DNA from: a bacterium
GTDB lineage: Bacteria; Hinthialibacterota; Hinthialibacteria; H5-UNCL2
Reading direction: 5' to 3'
Length of the DNA stretch: 64,000 nt
NCBI GenBank assembly: GCA_015075175.1
Contig: JABTUV010000009.1
Location: 156,551 to 220,550, forward strand
The position numbers were made by a program, and so were the translations under genes. Within the stretch, counting starts at the first letter, position 1; every line of letters starts with the position of its first letter. Shown one piece after another: positions 36,726 to 46,494 of the stretch. The notes under the pieces were generated by a model, which made no database searches, was not told the origin of the DNA, and worked only from the letters and a program-made list of their open reading frames with translations.

Positions 36726-37209
36726 CGTGGGGACAGCGTAGCATGGAGGCGTCGCCGCGACCAGTCGCCCCTCTCCCCCCCGGGCGCAGCAGCCGGAATC
36801 TACGGTTGCGATGGCAGTTGCAGGCAGATCCCCGCTTGGCGGCCCACCGCCGGCCCAACGTCGCTGTCATTTCGAGCGAAGTATGCTGTCATTTCGACCG
36901 AAGTATGCTGTCATTTCGACCGAAGGGAGAAATCTTCCCCCCTCGTCCCTCGGGTGTCCGGCACATGACGCTGGATTTCTCCCTTCGGTCGAAATGACAG
37001 CCTAGTCTCCAGGTGTGGCATACTTAATCCGCACGTACTTCCCCCTTATAAGAAGGGCGGCTGGGGGGATTACCGCCGGGCGAGGGGCGCCACGCCGGCG
37101 GGCATGATGGTCCGCAGCCCGCGCGGGTACAACGCGTGCGGCACGACGTGAAATTGCGCGATTGTGGAAAAATGCGCCGAAGCTGAGCACGAGAGGAGGC
37201 GGCGCGTCC
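36726..37209. other. Repeat-filled intergenic region
   Basis: This 484-bp stretch has no supported gene. It holds the TGTCATTTCGACCGAAG repeats (36864-37000) and, at about 37035-37066, CCCCCTTATAAGAAGGGCGG then CTGGGGGGAT, another hairpin-like intergenic repeat of a type common in environmental genomes. Confidence 0.6.
36864..37000. repeat. TGTCATTTCGACCGAAG repeats, direct and inverted
   Basis: Three direct copies of about 22 bp (CTGTCATTTCGANCGAAGTA) stand at 36864-36930. The last one extends to GGGAGAAAT and has an inverted match at about 36975-37000 (ATTTCTCCCTTCGGTCGAAA then TGACAG). The pair can form a stem of more than 25 bp around about 42 bases. Confidence 0.85.
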
Positions 37210-38556
37210 TCACGCGGCGCCCTGCACGGCGGCCTCCGGCCCATACGCGGGCAGCGGTCTCGTCAGTCCCCGGACCAGATAGATGAACACGCCGGTCAGA
37301 AGCAGATTCAGCGCCAGGCTGAGCATGGCGATGGTCACGATAGGCCCGCCGATGCCATAACTGAGCGAAATCACCAGTACGCCCGCGCCTACCTCGCCGC
37401 GCGGCCACATGCCGATGGCGACCGCCAAGCGCTCGCGCCAGTGCGCCTCGCTCCGGTAGCAGAAGGCGGGAAACATCTTGCCGAGGTTGGAGAGCACCGT
37501 CACGACGAGGACGTGCAGGACGATCTCGCTCCAGCGCATGGGGGGTTGAGCCGTGGTGACGCGCCCCACTTCCCGCGATGCGCCCAGTCGGGCCGCGGTG
37601 GCTTCTGCGACGGGACTGCCCGCGCCGTGCATGGTGGTCTCCACCCGGCCGACCGTGGCTCCTCCCGGTCCCAACGTCTCGCCCCAGAATATCGGCATCG
37701 ACATTCCCACCAGCACCATGAACACGGCCGAGACGGCGGTCGTCGCGCGCCGCTCCACCGGCGTGTCGATGAGCGCATGAGCCGCGTGAGAGTCGCCCGG
37801 CGTTTTCCGGCCATCGACGTTTTTCTCCGGGTATGCCATCATGCAACCGAGCACGAAGGCGGGAAGCAGCACTTCGATGTGGATGGGAACCGACTCATCG
37901 ATCAGCTTCGAGCCCCGGTAGGCCAGTTCGCTGAACACGGAGATGCCGACGGAGTACCCCAGTACCCAGCGCCAGGTCGCCGGAATGCGGACTCGGTGCA
38001 GGAGGACGTAAGCGAGTGCGACCATGACCGCCATGACGACCACGACCAGTCCCAGCTGCCACGCCACCCCGACCATCAGCATCTTGAGGGGAATCATCAA
38101 GAGAACGGTGTCCAGATCGTCGAAGATGGCCAGAATGCGGGCCTTGTGGAACAACCAGGTCGCGCCCAGGCCGGCCGCCGCGAGCATCGAGAAGAGCACG
38201 CCCGCCGAAGTGGGGGCGGCGAAACGTCCCGCCAAAAGCGTCTCCTGCCAGGCCGCCATCATGCTCCAGGTCTGCGGCGGCAGAAGCACGAAAACGAAGT
38301 AGAGGGTGACAAAGGCCCAGGGAAGGCTGGCGGCGGTGAAAGCCACCAGATAATCCCAGCCGTACTGCCCCAGGCGGGACTTGTCGATGTCGAATTCGTA
38401 GCCGACGCGGATCATGATAAACGACAGACCGACCATGGTCAGGAGGCGGACGATGTCGCCCGCGAGCGCATACGAGGTCCCCAAACGCGCCGGCAGCCAC
38501 TGCGACGCCGCCAGTCCCAGGAGGAGCAGAATGGAAAAGAGAAGCACCTTGCGCAT
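37210..38556 (-). CDS. Sodium:proton antiporter-like membrane protein
   Basis: The 448-residue product has about 11-12 hydrophobic segments, from MRKVLLFSILLLLGLAASQW on. VLFSMLAAAGLGATWLFHKA and ILAIFDDLDTVLLMIPLKML resemble the acidic core of CPA-type antiporters. A hydrophilic loop (about 275-345, starting near YPEKNVDGRKTPGDS) splits the two halves, and the C-terminal half has AIGMWPRGEVGAGVLVISLS. Ion specificity is not certain. It may co-function with the Kef-type protein upstream, but 485 bp of repeats separate them. Confidence 0.8.
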   Translation of the reverse strand: MRKVLLFSILLLLGLAASQWLPARLGTSYALAGDIVRLLTMVGLSFIMIRVGYEFDIDKSRLGQYGWDYLVAFTAASLPWAFVTLYFVFVLLPPQTWSMMAAWQETLLAGRFAAPTSAGVLFSMLAAAGLGATWLFHKARILAIFDDLDTVLLMIPLKMLMVGVAWQLGLVVVVMAVMVALAYVLLHRVRIPATWRWVLGYSVGISVFSELAYRGSKLIDESVPIHIEVLLPAFVLGCMMAYPEKNVDGRKTPGDSHAAHALIDTPVERRATTAVSAVFMVLVGMSMPIFWGETLGPGGATVGRVETTMHGAGSPVAEATAARLGASREVGRVTTAQPPMRWSEIVLHVLVVTVLSNLGKMFPAFCYRSEAHWRERLAVAIGMWPRGEVGAGVLVISLSYGIGGPIVTIAMLSLALNLLLTGVFIYLVRGLTRPLPAYGPEAAVQGAA

Positions 38557-38647
38557 GGAGGTTGTTCCGATTCCTTTCTTCAGTTCGGGTTGATTCCGGA
38601 TGTGCGGCCCAGGGCGTAGGGTGGCCGGGGGCGGCGGCGTGGGACTC

Positions 38648-39057
38648 TCATCGCTCGTAGCCGTCGCGGTCGCGGGCGGAGGCGAAGGCCTCTTTCACGC
38701 CCGGCCGCATGAGCACGAGGATGGTGAAGACGCCCAGGACGGTTCCCAGCGGCGAAGACGCAGGCGATCGCCGACGACCATGCAGAAGGTATAGCGGCGG
38801 TGCGCGGCCAGGCAACGGCCGGCGAAAGCCAAGCACGCGGCCAGCGTCCATCCGCTCAGAATCAGGATTGACGCCAGCACTACAAAGAAAACACCCAACG
38901 CGCGCGGCGCGGCCTCGCCCTGCGGCGGCGCGAAGATGAGGAAAAACCCCACGCCCAGGTGGATGATAGGAACGCAGGCGAACAGCGCCAACACGCCCGC
39001 CACCACGTAGTGAAAGATGGAGAGCAGTCGGAGATGTTCTCGATCCGTTTCGTTCAC
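38648..39057 (-). CDS. Small membrane protein (four-segment type), one frameshift
   Basis: The frame starts MNETDREHLRLLSIFHYVVA, typical of a small membrane family with hydrophobic segments at about 13-35, 55-80 and beyond. It runs to RRYTFCMVVGD, where a base change in frame near 38765 moves the last segment to SPLGTVLGVFTILVLMRPGV...ASARDRDGYER in another frame (stop at 38648). The corrected protein has about 136 residues. Function unknown. Confidence 0.6.
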
Positions 39058-39293
39058 GGCCGGATTCCTCCCGCGGGACCAAGCGTTTCACGCGGCTCAC
39101 TATGGCATGGAAGCGCCGGCGGATCAACACAACGCTCCCTTTTGAGAAGGCGGGGGATGGGACCTACGGGACGCAAGCGGCGTCTGCCGCTGCAAGCGGG
39201 GCTTGCCGGGGGCGTCGTGCGGGCGTAGTATGCTGACGAGGGCGCCCTACCCGAGATGCCGTGCTCCTTGCCGCGCCCGGACGGAGTACAACC

Positions 39294-40376
39294 ATGCCCG
39301 CGTTCCCCAGCCGCCAGCTCGGCCTGGCCTTCGATTTGCGGGGTTGCCCCAGCGCGTGCCGTCATTGCTACCTGGGGTCCGCAGTCGCTCCCTACGTGCC
39401 ACAGGATGAAATGGAGCCGTTGACCGAGCAGTTCCGCCAGTATCGGCGCGACGGCGAGGAGGGCGCCTACTTTGCGCGCATCAGTGTCGCCAGTTGGTTT
39501 CACGAGCCGGACTACGCCCCCAACTACCGCGAGTTGCGCACACTGGAGGAGCGGCTGTCCGGCGGAGAAGCGCCGCCGCGCGAGTATCTGTCGACCTGGC
39601 GGCTGGCGCGCGAGCCGGAGTACGCCGCGTGGGCGAGGTCGGTGGGTTTGGAGACGTGCCGGCTCAGTTTTTACGGGGTGGGGGAGACGCACAACTGGTT
39701 TGCGCGCCGCAAGGGCGCTTACGAAGACCACTTGGCGGCGCTGCCGCGCATGTTGGACGCGGGCATCGCCCCCGCCATCCAGGTCTTCCTCACGCGCAAG
39801 AGCCTGCCCGAGCTGGGGAAGCTCATGCACGCGCTGGAGGAGCTGCGACTGCCGGAACGGACCGAGGCGCTGGGAAAGCCGTTCGTCCTGTTCCTGCGCA
39901 CGCCCATGCCCACGGGCGACGCGCGCCGCATCGAGTATCTGCGTCCCACCCTGGAGGAAGTGGAGGGATGCATCCCCGAGCCGCTCGTCGAGAGTTCGCG
40001 CCGCCATCGGCAGGTGAACGAGCTGTGGCAGACGGAGGCGGAATGGTGCAGGCAGGCTGCCGCCAGGCCCGAGACCTTCCCTTCCGCCCATCCCGAGCCG
40101 GAGGAGGTGTGGTTCCTGGTCTCCGGGCGCTTTGACGTCTATCCCAACATGGGCACGCTGGAGCCATGGTGGAAGTTGGGCAATCTGAAGCGCCAGAGCG
40201 TAGCCGCGTTGGTGGAGGCGTACGAGACCAATCGCCCGATGGGGCTTGCCGTCAATTACGGCGTGTCGGCGCGGCAGCTGGTGGAACGCACCGGCCGTCC
40301 GGAAAGTCGGCGCATCTACGACAGTCTTTCCGACCTCTTGTCACTCTACCTGGCCCGCTGGTGCGAGAAATCGTAG
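39294..40376 (+). CDS. Radical SAM protein
   Basis: The 360-residue product has an N-terminal cluster motif C18-x3-C22-x2-C25 in GCPSACRHCYLG, which holds the 4Fe-4S cluster that splits S-adenosylmethionine. Later parts (GLETCRLSFYGVGETHNWFA, FLRTPMPTGDARRIEYL, LVSGRFDVYPNMGTLEPWWK) fit the barrel and a family-specific C-terminus. The substrate is unknown. The ATG at 39294 follows GGAG. The stop codon TAG is part of the repeat at 40373-40438. Confidence 0.85.
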   Translation: MPAFPSRQLGLAFDLRGCPSACRHCYLGSAVAPYVPQDEMEPLTEQFRQYRRDGEEGAYFARISVASWFHEPDYAPNYRELRTLEERLSGGEAPPREYLSTWRLAREPEYAAWARSVGLETCRLSFYGVGETHNWFARRKGAYEDHLAALPRMLDAGIAPAIQVFLTRKSLPELGKLMHALEELRLPERTEALGKPFVLFLRTPMPTGDARRIEYLRPTLEEVEGCIPEPLVESSRRHRQVNELWQTEAEWCRQAAARPETFPSAHPEPEEVWFLVSGRFDVYPNMGTLEPWWKLGNLKRQSVAALVEAYETNRPMGLAVNYGVSARQLVERTGRPESRRIYDSLSDLLSLYLARWCEKS

Positions 40377-40438
40377 GGTGCGCACCGCGCACCGGCGTGA
40401 GTGTTGGCGGGGGAGTGGGTGCGCGGTGCGCACCCTAC
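40373..40438. terminator. TAGGGTGCGCACC inverted repeat between convergent genes
   Basis: Bases 40373-40393 and 40418-40438 are a perfect 21-bp inverted repeat (TAGGGTGCGCACCGCGCACC core) with a 24-base loop. The TAG stop codons of both flanking genes are inside the arms (40374-40376 on plus, 40435-40437 on minus). It can act as a hairpin terminator for both, although no T-run follows. Confidence 0.7.
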
Positions 40439-41244
40439 ACGGTGGCCAGGCGGAGCTCGGGGTCGGTGCTGCAGCAGGCGGTCAAAGCGCCCGTGGCGTC
40501 GGCCACGCAACTGGCGCCGCGATACTCGAAGTTGGCAAGCACCCCACTCGGCACGCTCCCCACCAGGTTGACGCCGACGACGGGAGTCTCCATGAACGCG
40601 CTGATGGTCGAGACGACCTCGGGCAGGGTGTAGATTTTCTGCTGGCCGGGCGGTTGCGGCAGGGGCACGGGCGTCATCCTGCCGCTCGCGTCCACCGTAA
40701 CCGGTGGAAATGCCGGCGTGCCCGTCGGCGTCACCCACGCATAGGGAACCAGCACGTAATCAGCATCCAGCCCCTTGATGATGTCCAGCACGTCGGCATT
40801 GAAGGAATCCGCGCAGATCACCATCACCGCCTTGCCCAAGGGAAACTGAAAGACCTCCACCTGCGAGAGATCGCCGGAGAGATAATTGGGGTTCATGAAG
40901 CCGCCTTCGTTGTGAATCTTGCGATACTTGAAGAGCAGGCGGCCGTCAGGCCCGAAAAGCGCCAGCGAGTCGTAAATGCCCTGGGCGACTTTCTCCGTGA
41001 GGCCGATGCAGACGTAGACGGCGTGGTCGCGGGCGGCTCGGGCGATGCGATGGGTGTAAGGGCCGGGAATGGGCCGGGCAAGGGCGAAGGCCTGGTCGCT
41101 GGTCCAGCCGATGAGACAGGTCTCGGGCAGGAGAACGAGGTCCGCACCCTGGGTGGCCGCCCAGGCAATGGCCGCCTGGACCCGCGCCAGGTTTGATTCG
41201 ACCTGGTTGTATTCGACATAAATTTGTCCCAGCGCCACGCGCAT
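40435..41244 (-). CDS. Carbon-nitrogen hydrolase (nitrilase superfamily)
   Basis: With ATG 41244 (GGAGGT upstream) the product has 269 residues. The catalytic triad is visible: Glu41 in LVLLPETCL, Lys109 in FKYRKIHN and Cys144 in VMVICADSFN. The fold is that of amidases and nitrilases that hydrolyse non-peptide C-N bonds, for example omega-amidase or N-carbamoyl amine hydrolase types. The substrate cannot be named. The TAG stop comes from the intergenic repeat shared with the convergent radical SAM gene. Confidence 0.9.
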   Translation of the reverse strand: MRVALGQIYVEYNQVESNLARVQAAIAWAATQGADLVLLPETCLIGWTSDQAFALARPIPGPYTHRIARAARDHAVYVCIGLTEKVAQGIYDSLALFGPDGRLLFKYRKIHNEGGFMNPNYLSGDLSQVEVFQFPLGKAVMVICADSFNADVLDIIKGLDADYVLVPYAWVTPTGTPAFPPVTVDASGRMTPVPLPQPPGQQKIYTLPEVVSTISAFMETPVVGVNLVGSVPSGVLANFEYRGASCVADATGALTACCSTDPELRLATV

Positions 41245-41396
41245 CACAGGACCTCCGAAGGTTGGTGAAAAAGTCGCCAGTATGCCAGGGAAGGGGTTGG
41301 GAGTCAAATGAGGGAGGGGCCTGGAATGAAGGGCTTCACGCCCGCCGTTCCAGGCCCCGATCCTACGTTATAATGGTAGGGGTTGAAATCGCTGCT

Positions 41397-41567
41397 TCAC
41401 GCGGCCACCGCGATGGCGCCGTTGGGGCACTGTTCTACGCACAGGCCGCAGTCCACGCAGTCTTCCGTGCCCTTGGCCTTGTTGTCTTCCATGACAATGG
41501 CGCCCGTCGGGCAGGCGTCGACGCAGGTGCCGCAGCCATCGCACTTGTCATTGTCAACCGTGATCAT
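41397..41567 (-). CDS. 2x[4Fe-4S] ferredoxin
   Basis: The 56-residue protein has two cluster motifs, CDGCGTCVDACP and CVDCGLCVEQCP, as in clostridial-type ferredoxins. It carries single electrons between redox enzymes in the cytoplasm and is usual in anaerobes. ATG at 41567 follows AAGGAGACTGAG. It is monocistronic, between nitrilase and RND genes on the same strand. Confidence 0.95.
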   Translation of the reverse strand: MITVDNDKCDGCGTCVDACPTGAIVMEDNKAKGTEDCVDCGLCVEQCPNGAIAVAA

Positions 41568-41736
41568 CTCAGTCTCCTTTTGGTAGTTTCTTGTCGCTGT
41601 TTCCCTGATCCTCACGAGTGAGGAAATTTGTCTCAAATTGCGTTGAACTTGAGGCAAGTCTGCTTTTCCTTGCCGGGACCGGGCGCTGCGCCAGCCCCGC
41701 CGGCCTCTCCGGACAATTGCGCTAACCAGCGCGGTT

Positions 41737-44700
41737 TTATAAAGTTAGAAAACCTTCCGGGGCGCCGGATGGTGCGAGGGACGCCTTGGAGTTGCGCAAG
41801 CGGCGTACCAAAATTGCGACGCAGTGATGGAAGTGAGGGTCGGCGTTCATCCCCGGCACCCCTATCAAGGGGAGGGGCGCTACGAGCGCGCGGCCAAAGC
41901 CGGCGCCTGGACCGACGCGCGGCGGCGCAGATGGCGCAACTTCTCGGTAGAGATAGAAAACCGGCGTCAGATAAAGCGTCATCAACTGCGAGACGACCAG
42001 CCCGCCGACGATGGCCAATCCGAGGGGACGCCGCGCCTCCGCGCCCGCCCCGTGTCCCAGCGCGATCGGCAAGGCGCCCATCATCGTGGACATGGTCGTC
42101 ATCATGATGGGGCGAAAGCGCACCAGAGCGCCCTGAATGATCGACTCCTCGGGACTCTTGCCTTCCTGCCGCTGCGCCGCCAGGGCGAAGTCGATCATCA
42201 TGATGGCGTTCTTCTTCATTATACCCACGAGCAAGATGATCCCGACGAAGCCGTAGAGGTCCAGCTCACAGTCGAAGAGCATAAGCGTGGCCAACGCTCC
42301 CACCCCCGCCGAGGGCAATCCTGAAAGGATCGTGATGGGATGAATGAAGCTCTCGTAGAGAATCCCCAGCACGATGTAGATGACCACGATGGCCAGGATC
42401 AGCAGCAGGCCCAGCCCCCGCATGGAGGTCTCGAAGGCCTGCGCCATGCCCTGAAAGCTGGTACTGACGGAAGGGGGCACGACCTCGGCGGCGACCGCTC
42501 CGACGGCGGCGACGGCGTCGCCCAGGGCCATGCCGGGCGCCAGGTTGAACGACACCGTCACCGCGGGCAGCTGCCCCTGGTGGTTGACCGTCAGGGGGCC
42601 GCGCTCGGTCCGCAGTTGCGCGATCCCGTCCAGCGGAATCAAGCGCCCGCTGTCGGAACGCACGTAGAGCATCGACAACACCGCCGGATCGGCCTGATAT
42701 TCGGGCAGGAGCTCCAGGATCACGGCATAGGTATTGTTGGGCAGGTACATGTTGCCGATCTGGCGGCTGCCGTAGGCGGTGTAGAGCGCGTCCTCCAGTT
42801 GGCGCGCCGAGACGCCCAGGCTGGAGGCCTTGTCGCGGTCGATGGCCACGCGGACCTGCGGATTCTTGTCCTCCAGGTCGCTGGTCACGTCCAGAAATCC
42901 CGGCAGCTCGGCGATGCGTCGCACCAAGAGCGGCGCATAGTGGTAGAGCTCCGCCGTGTCGGGACTTTGCAGCGTGAACTGGTACTGGCTCTTGGAGAGG
43001 CGGCCGCCGATGCGGATGGGGGGAGGATTCTGGAGAAAGGCCGAGATGCCGGGGACCTCCGCCAGGCGGGGCCGCAACTGTTGGATGATCTCGTCGGCCG
43101 AGTTCCGGCGCTCGTCGCGGGGGCGCAGCCGGATGAACATGCGGCCGGTGTTGCTCTCGGTCACGCTGGAGGAGAGCGAGGAGACGTCGGGATGGCTCAG
43201 CACCACGTCCGCCAGCGCCCGTTGATGCTCGCACATGGAGGCGAAGGAGGTCCCCGGCGGCGCCTCGGTGAAACTGAAAATCTGTCCCGTGTCCTCGCTG
43301 GGCAGAAAACCCTTGGGGATTTTTACGAAGAGATAGCCGGTCAGCGCCAGCGTCACGAAAAAGAGCAGCAACACCACCGCCCGCAGGCGCATGGCCCAGC
43401 CCAGGCTCCACTTGTAGAACGCAAACATCCCGTCAAAAAAGCGCTCCGAGCCGCGGTAGAACCAGCCGTGACGGCGGCTGGATTCGGCGGTGAGAAAGCG
43501 GCTGCACAACATCGGCGTCAGCGTCAGCGAAACCAGTCCCGAGATCAGGATGGCGACCGAGATGGTGATGGAGAATTCGTGCAGCAGCCGGCCCAGGATG
43601 CCGCTCATGAAAAGCACCGGGATGAACACGGCCACCAGCGACAGCGTCATGGAGATGATGGTGAAGCCGATCTCGCGCGAGCCGTCCAGCGCCGCGGCCA
43701 GCGCGCTCTTGCCCGACTCGCGGTGCCGGACGATGTTCTCAAGCACCACGATGGCGTCGTCCACCACGAAACCCACCGACAGGATCAGGGCCATCATGGA
43801 GAGGTTGTCGATGCTGTAATCCAGAAGGTGCATGACGGCGAAGGTGCCGACGAGCGACATGGGCAAGGCCAGGCTGGGGATGAGGGTGGAGGAGACGCGG
43901 CGCAGGAAGAGAAAGATCACGAGCACGACCAGGATGATGGCGAGAATGAGGGTGAACTTCACGTCGGCGACGGACTCGCGGATGCTCTGGGAGCGGTCGT
44001 TGAGGATGTGCAGCTCGACCGAAGCGGGCAGATGCCGGCGGAAGGAGGGGAGGAGCTGCCGGATGCGGTCGACCACGGCGACGGTATTGGCGCCGGGCTG
44101 GCGCTGGATGGCCATGACGATGGCGCGGGAGTGATTGTACCAGCTGGCGACGCGGTTGATTTCGACGCTGTCCAGGACCTGGCCGAGGTCGGCGAGGCGC
44201 AGGGCGGCGCCCTCGCGATAGCGGACCATCAGCGGGCGATAGGCGTCGGCGTTGGTGAGTTGGCCCTCGGCGCGCAGGGTATAGGCGCGCGCCGCTCCCT
44301 CCAAGTTGCCCGTGGGCAGGTTGACGTTGCCCTCGCGCAGCGCCGCGGCCACTTCGTCCAGTCCCACTTCGTGGGCCGCCAGCTTGCGCGGATCCAGTTG
44401 CACCCGCACCGCGTACTTCTGGCTGCCGAACACCTGCACCTGCGCCACTCCCGGCAGCATCGAGACGCGCTGCGCGATCAGCGTCTGCGCGTACTCGTCC
44501 ACGTCGGAGAGGGGCAATACGTCGGAGGTCAGGGCCAGGTGTACATGATGGGCTGGTCGGCGGGATTGACCTTGCTGTAGGTGGGCGGAGAGGGCATGTC
44601 CTCGGGTAGGCGGCGGGCCGCCTTGGCGATGGCGGCCTGCACGTCCTGCGCCGCCGCGTCGATGTCCCGCTCCAAGCTGAACTGCAGCGTGATCTGCGTG

Positions 44701-44963
44701 CTGCCCTGTGAACTGGTCGAGGTCATCGAGTCCAGCCCCGCGATGGTGGAAAACTCGCGCTCCAGCGGGGTAGCCACAGAGGCGGCCATGGTCTCCGGAT
44801 TGGCCCCGGGAAGGCTCGCCCGCACCTGGATGGTGGGAAAGTCCACGTTGGGCAGGTCGCTGACCGGCAGGAGGCGATAGGCCATGCCGCCGGAGAGAAG
44901 TATGGCCAGCATGGCCAACGTGGTCATCACCGGACGGCGGATGCAGAGCTCGGGCAGGTTCAC
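41737..44963 (-). CDS. RND efflux transporter (AcrB/MdtB-like), one frameshift
   Basis: The gene starts at GTG 44963, overlapping the stop of the adaptor gene (GTGA). The first part ([20 protein letters not shown]...[20 protein letters not shown]) runs to [12 protein letters not shown]. Near 44530 the frame shifts, and [20 protein letters not shown] continues it. After that the family marks follow: [35 protein letters not shown] (with the proton-relay Asp pair), and [20 protein letters not shown]. The total is about 1075 codons with 12 membrane segments expected. It pumps drugs or lipophilic compounds with the adaptor upstream and an outer-membrane channel not seen here. Confidence 0.85.
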
Positions 44964-46228
44964 GAGGCCGGCTCCGATTGCGGCGTGGCGACCTGTCGGG
45001 GCGCGGGCGACAACCGCTGCTTGACGGCGACCGCCATGCCCGGGGCCAGGCGCAAGTGGCCGTCGGTGACGACGCGTTCGCCCGCCGACAGGCCCGCGGT
45101 GATGACGGCCTGGCCGTCCACCTCGCGCTCCACCGTGACGGTGCGCGGCTCGACGGTGTTGTCGCTGCGAACAACGTAAACAAACAGTCCATCCTGGCCC
45201 GGTTGCACCGCTACCACGGGGACGACCAGAGCAGGCTCGCGGTCGGAGAGAATGAGCGCGACGTTGACGTACTGCCCCGGCCACAGCCGGCGCTCGGGGT
45301 TGGAAAGGGTCGCCTTGAAGCGGATCATGCCGGTCGTCCTGTCCACGGCGTTGTCGATGAAGGTGAGTTTTCCAAAGAGCGGGCCGCGGGGGTCCTGGGG
45401 AACGTCCACGCGCACGGACAGCGGCGCCTGGGCCTGAACGCGCCGGATCTCCGACAGATGGGTTTCGGGCAGCGCGAAAGCGACGTGGATGGGGTCCAAC
45501 TGGCGGATGACGACGAGGGGATCGTTGGCCTCGACCACGTTGCCGGCGTGGACTACCAGGCTGCCGGCGCAACCGGCGATGGGCGAGCGGATAGTGCAGT
45601 AATCCAAGCGTATTCGGGCGCTTTCGAGGGCGGCGGCGGCGACGCCGATCTCGCGCCGGGCGGTCTCGACCGCGGCCGCGTCCGATTGCACCGCGGCCCG
45701 CAGCGCGTCCGCCTCCGTGCGCACCTTGTCATACTCGCTCTTGGACACCGAGCCGCTCTTCCACAGCGCCTCGTAACGCTTCTCCTCCAGGTCGGCGTTC
45801 TCCGACTGGGCGCGGTTGCGGGCCAGGTTGGCCTCGGCCTGAAGCAGGAGCGCCCGGTTCTTTTCCAACGCGGCCTGGGCTTGGTCCAGCGCGGCGCGAT
45901 AGGGGCGCTCGTCCAAGGTGACGAGCAGGTCGCCCGCGGCCACGTCCTGGCCCTCCTGGAAGTGCACCGACTTGATTTCGCCGCTGACCTGGGGTCGGAC
46001 CTCGACGGTGGCGACGGCCTCGACGTTGCCGATGGTCGGCAACTGGCGGGGCACGATCTTCTGCTCGACCTCGGCGACGAGCACGGGCGGGGTCGGCGGC
46101 CCGGCGGCAGGCGGCGGGCTGTTCTCGCACGACCCCAGGAGGCACGCCAAGATGGCCGCGCACAGCGCCACCCTGCCGCGATGACTGACGTTAGGCCGAG
46201 CAGGTTCGAGTGCAGGTGGTCGAGTCAT
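44960..46228 (-). CDS. RND efflux periplasmic adaptor (membrane fusion protein)
   Basis: The 422-residue lipoprotein (signal ending ACLLGSC, Cys34) has the HlyD/AcrA layout. A first biotinyl-lipoyl half has [21 protein letters not shown] long alpha-hairpin (about 112-205, [20 protein letters not shown]) is followed by the second lipoyl half ([20 protein letters not shown]) and beta-barrel and proximal domains. It links the inner-membrane pump, encoded directly downstream with a four-base overlap, to an outer-membrane channel. Confidence 0.92.
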   Translation of the reverse strand: MTRPPALEPARPNVSHRGRVALCAAILACLLGSCENSPPPAAGPPTPPVLVAEVEQKIVPRQLPTIGNVEAVATVEVRPQVSGEIKSVHFQEGQDVAAGDLLVTLDERPYRAALDQAQAALEKNRALLLQAEANLARNRAQSENADLEEKRYEALWKSGSVSKSEYDKVRTEADALRAAVQSDAAAVETARREIGVAAAALESARIRLDYCTIRSPIAGCAGSLVVHAGNVVEANDPLVVIRQLDPIHVAFALPETHLSEIRRVQAQAPLSVRVDVPQDPRGPLFGKLTFIDNAVDRTTGMIRFKATLSNPERRLWPGQYVNVALILSDREPALVVPVVAVQPGQDGLFVYVVRSDNTVEPRTVTVEREVDGQAVITAGLSAGERVVTDGHLRLAPGMAVAVKQRLSPAPRQVATPQSEPAS

Positions 46229-46278
46229 GGGTCCAGGATAGCACGCGGGGGGCGCAGGCCGTAGAGGAAAAGGGCGGA

Positions 46279-46439
46279 ACGGGACCTACGGGACCCATGC
46301 GACCTACGGGACGTCGTGCGAGTGCGCAGAGGGCTTCCGCCAGTGTCACGCGGCCGGCTGCCCCGCATCGCGCGGGTACCGGCGAGGCTCCCCTCGGGGC
46401 GTCCCATGGGTCCCATCGGTCCCATTCGTCCTATTCCCC
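46279..46439. repeat. ATGGGACC-type short repeats in inverted blocks
   Basis: Block 46279-46314 (GGGACCTACGGGACCCATGC...) and block 46400-46439 (GTCCCATGGGTCCCATCGGT...) are runs of a degenerate 8-9 bp unit in opposite orientation. They sit upstream of the GH3 gene. Further runs are at 25739-25762, 39156-39173 and 59561-59590. Confidence 0.6.
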
Positions 46440-46494
46440 TGGCCCGCGCCTGGGCGTATCATGCCTCCACTTACCCCATTGGAGGTTCCCTCCC

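Noticed and set aside
35008-36870. A 620-codon open frame overlapping the Kef-type antiporter gene on the same strand
   Set aside because: It is in another frame of the antiporter gene, is Arg/Gly/Pro-rich, and lacks motifs.
42340-44580. A 746-codon plus-strand open frame
   Set aside because: It is the antisense shadow of the RND transporter gene, rich in Gln, His and Arg with no recognisable domain.
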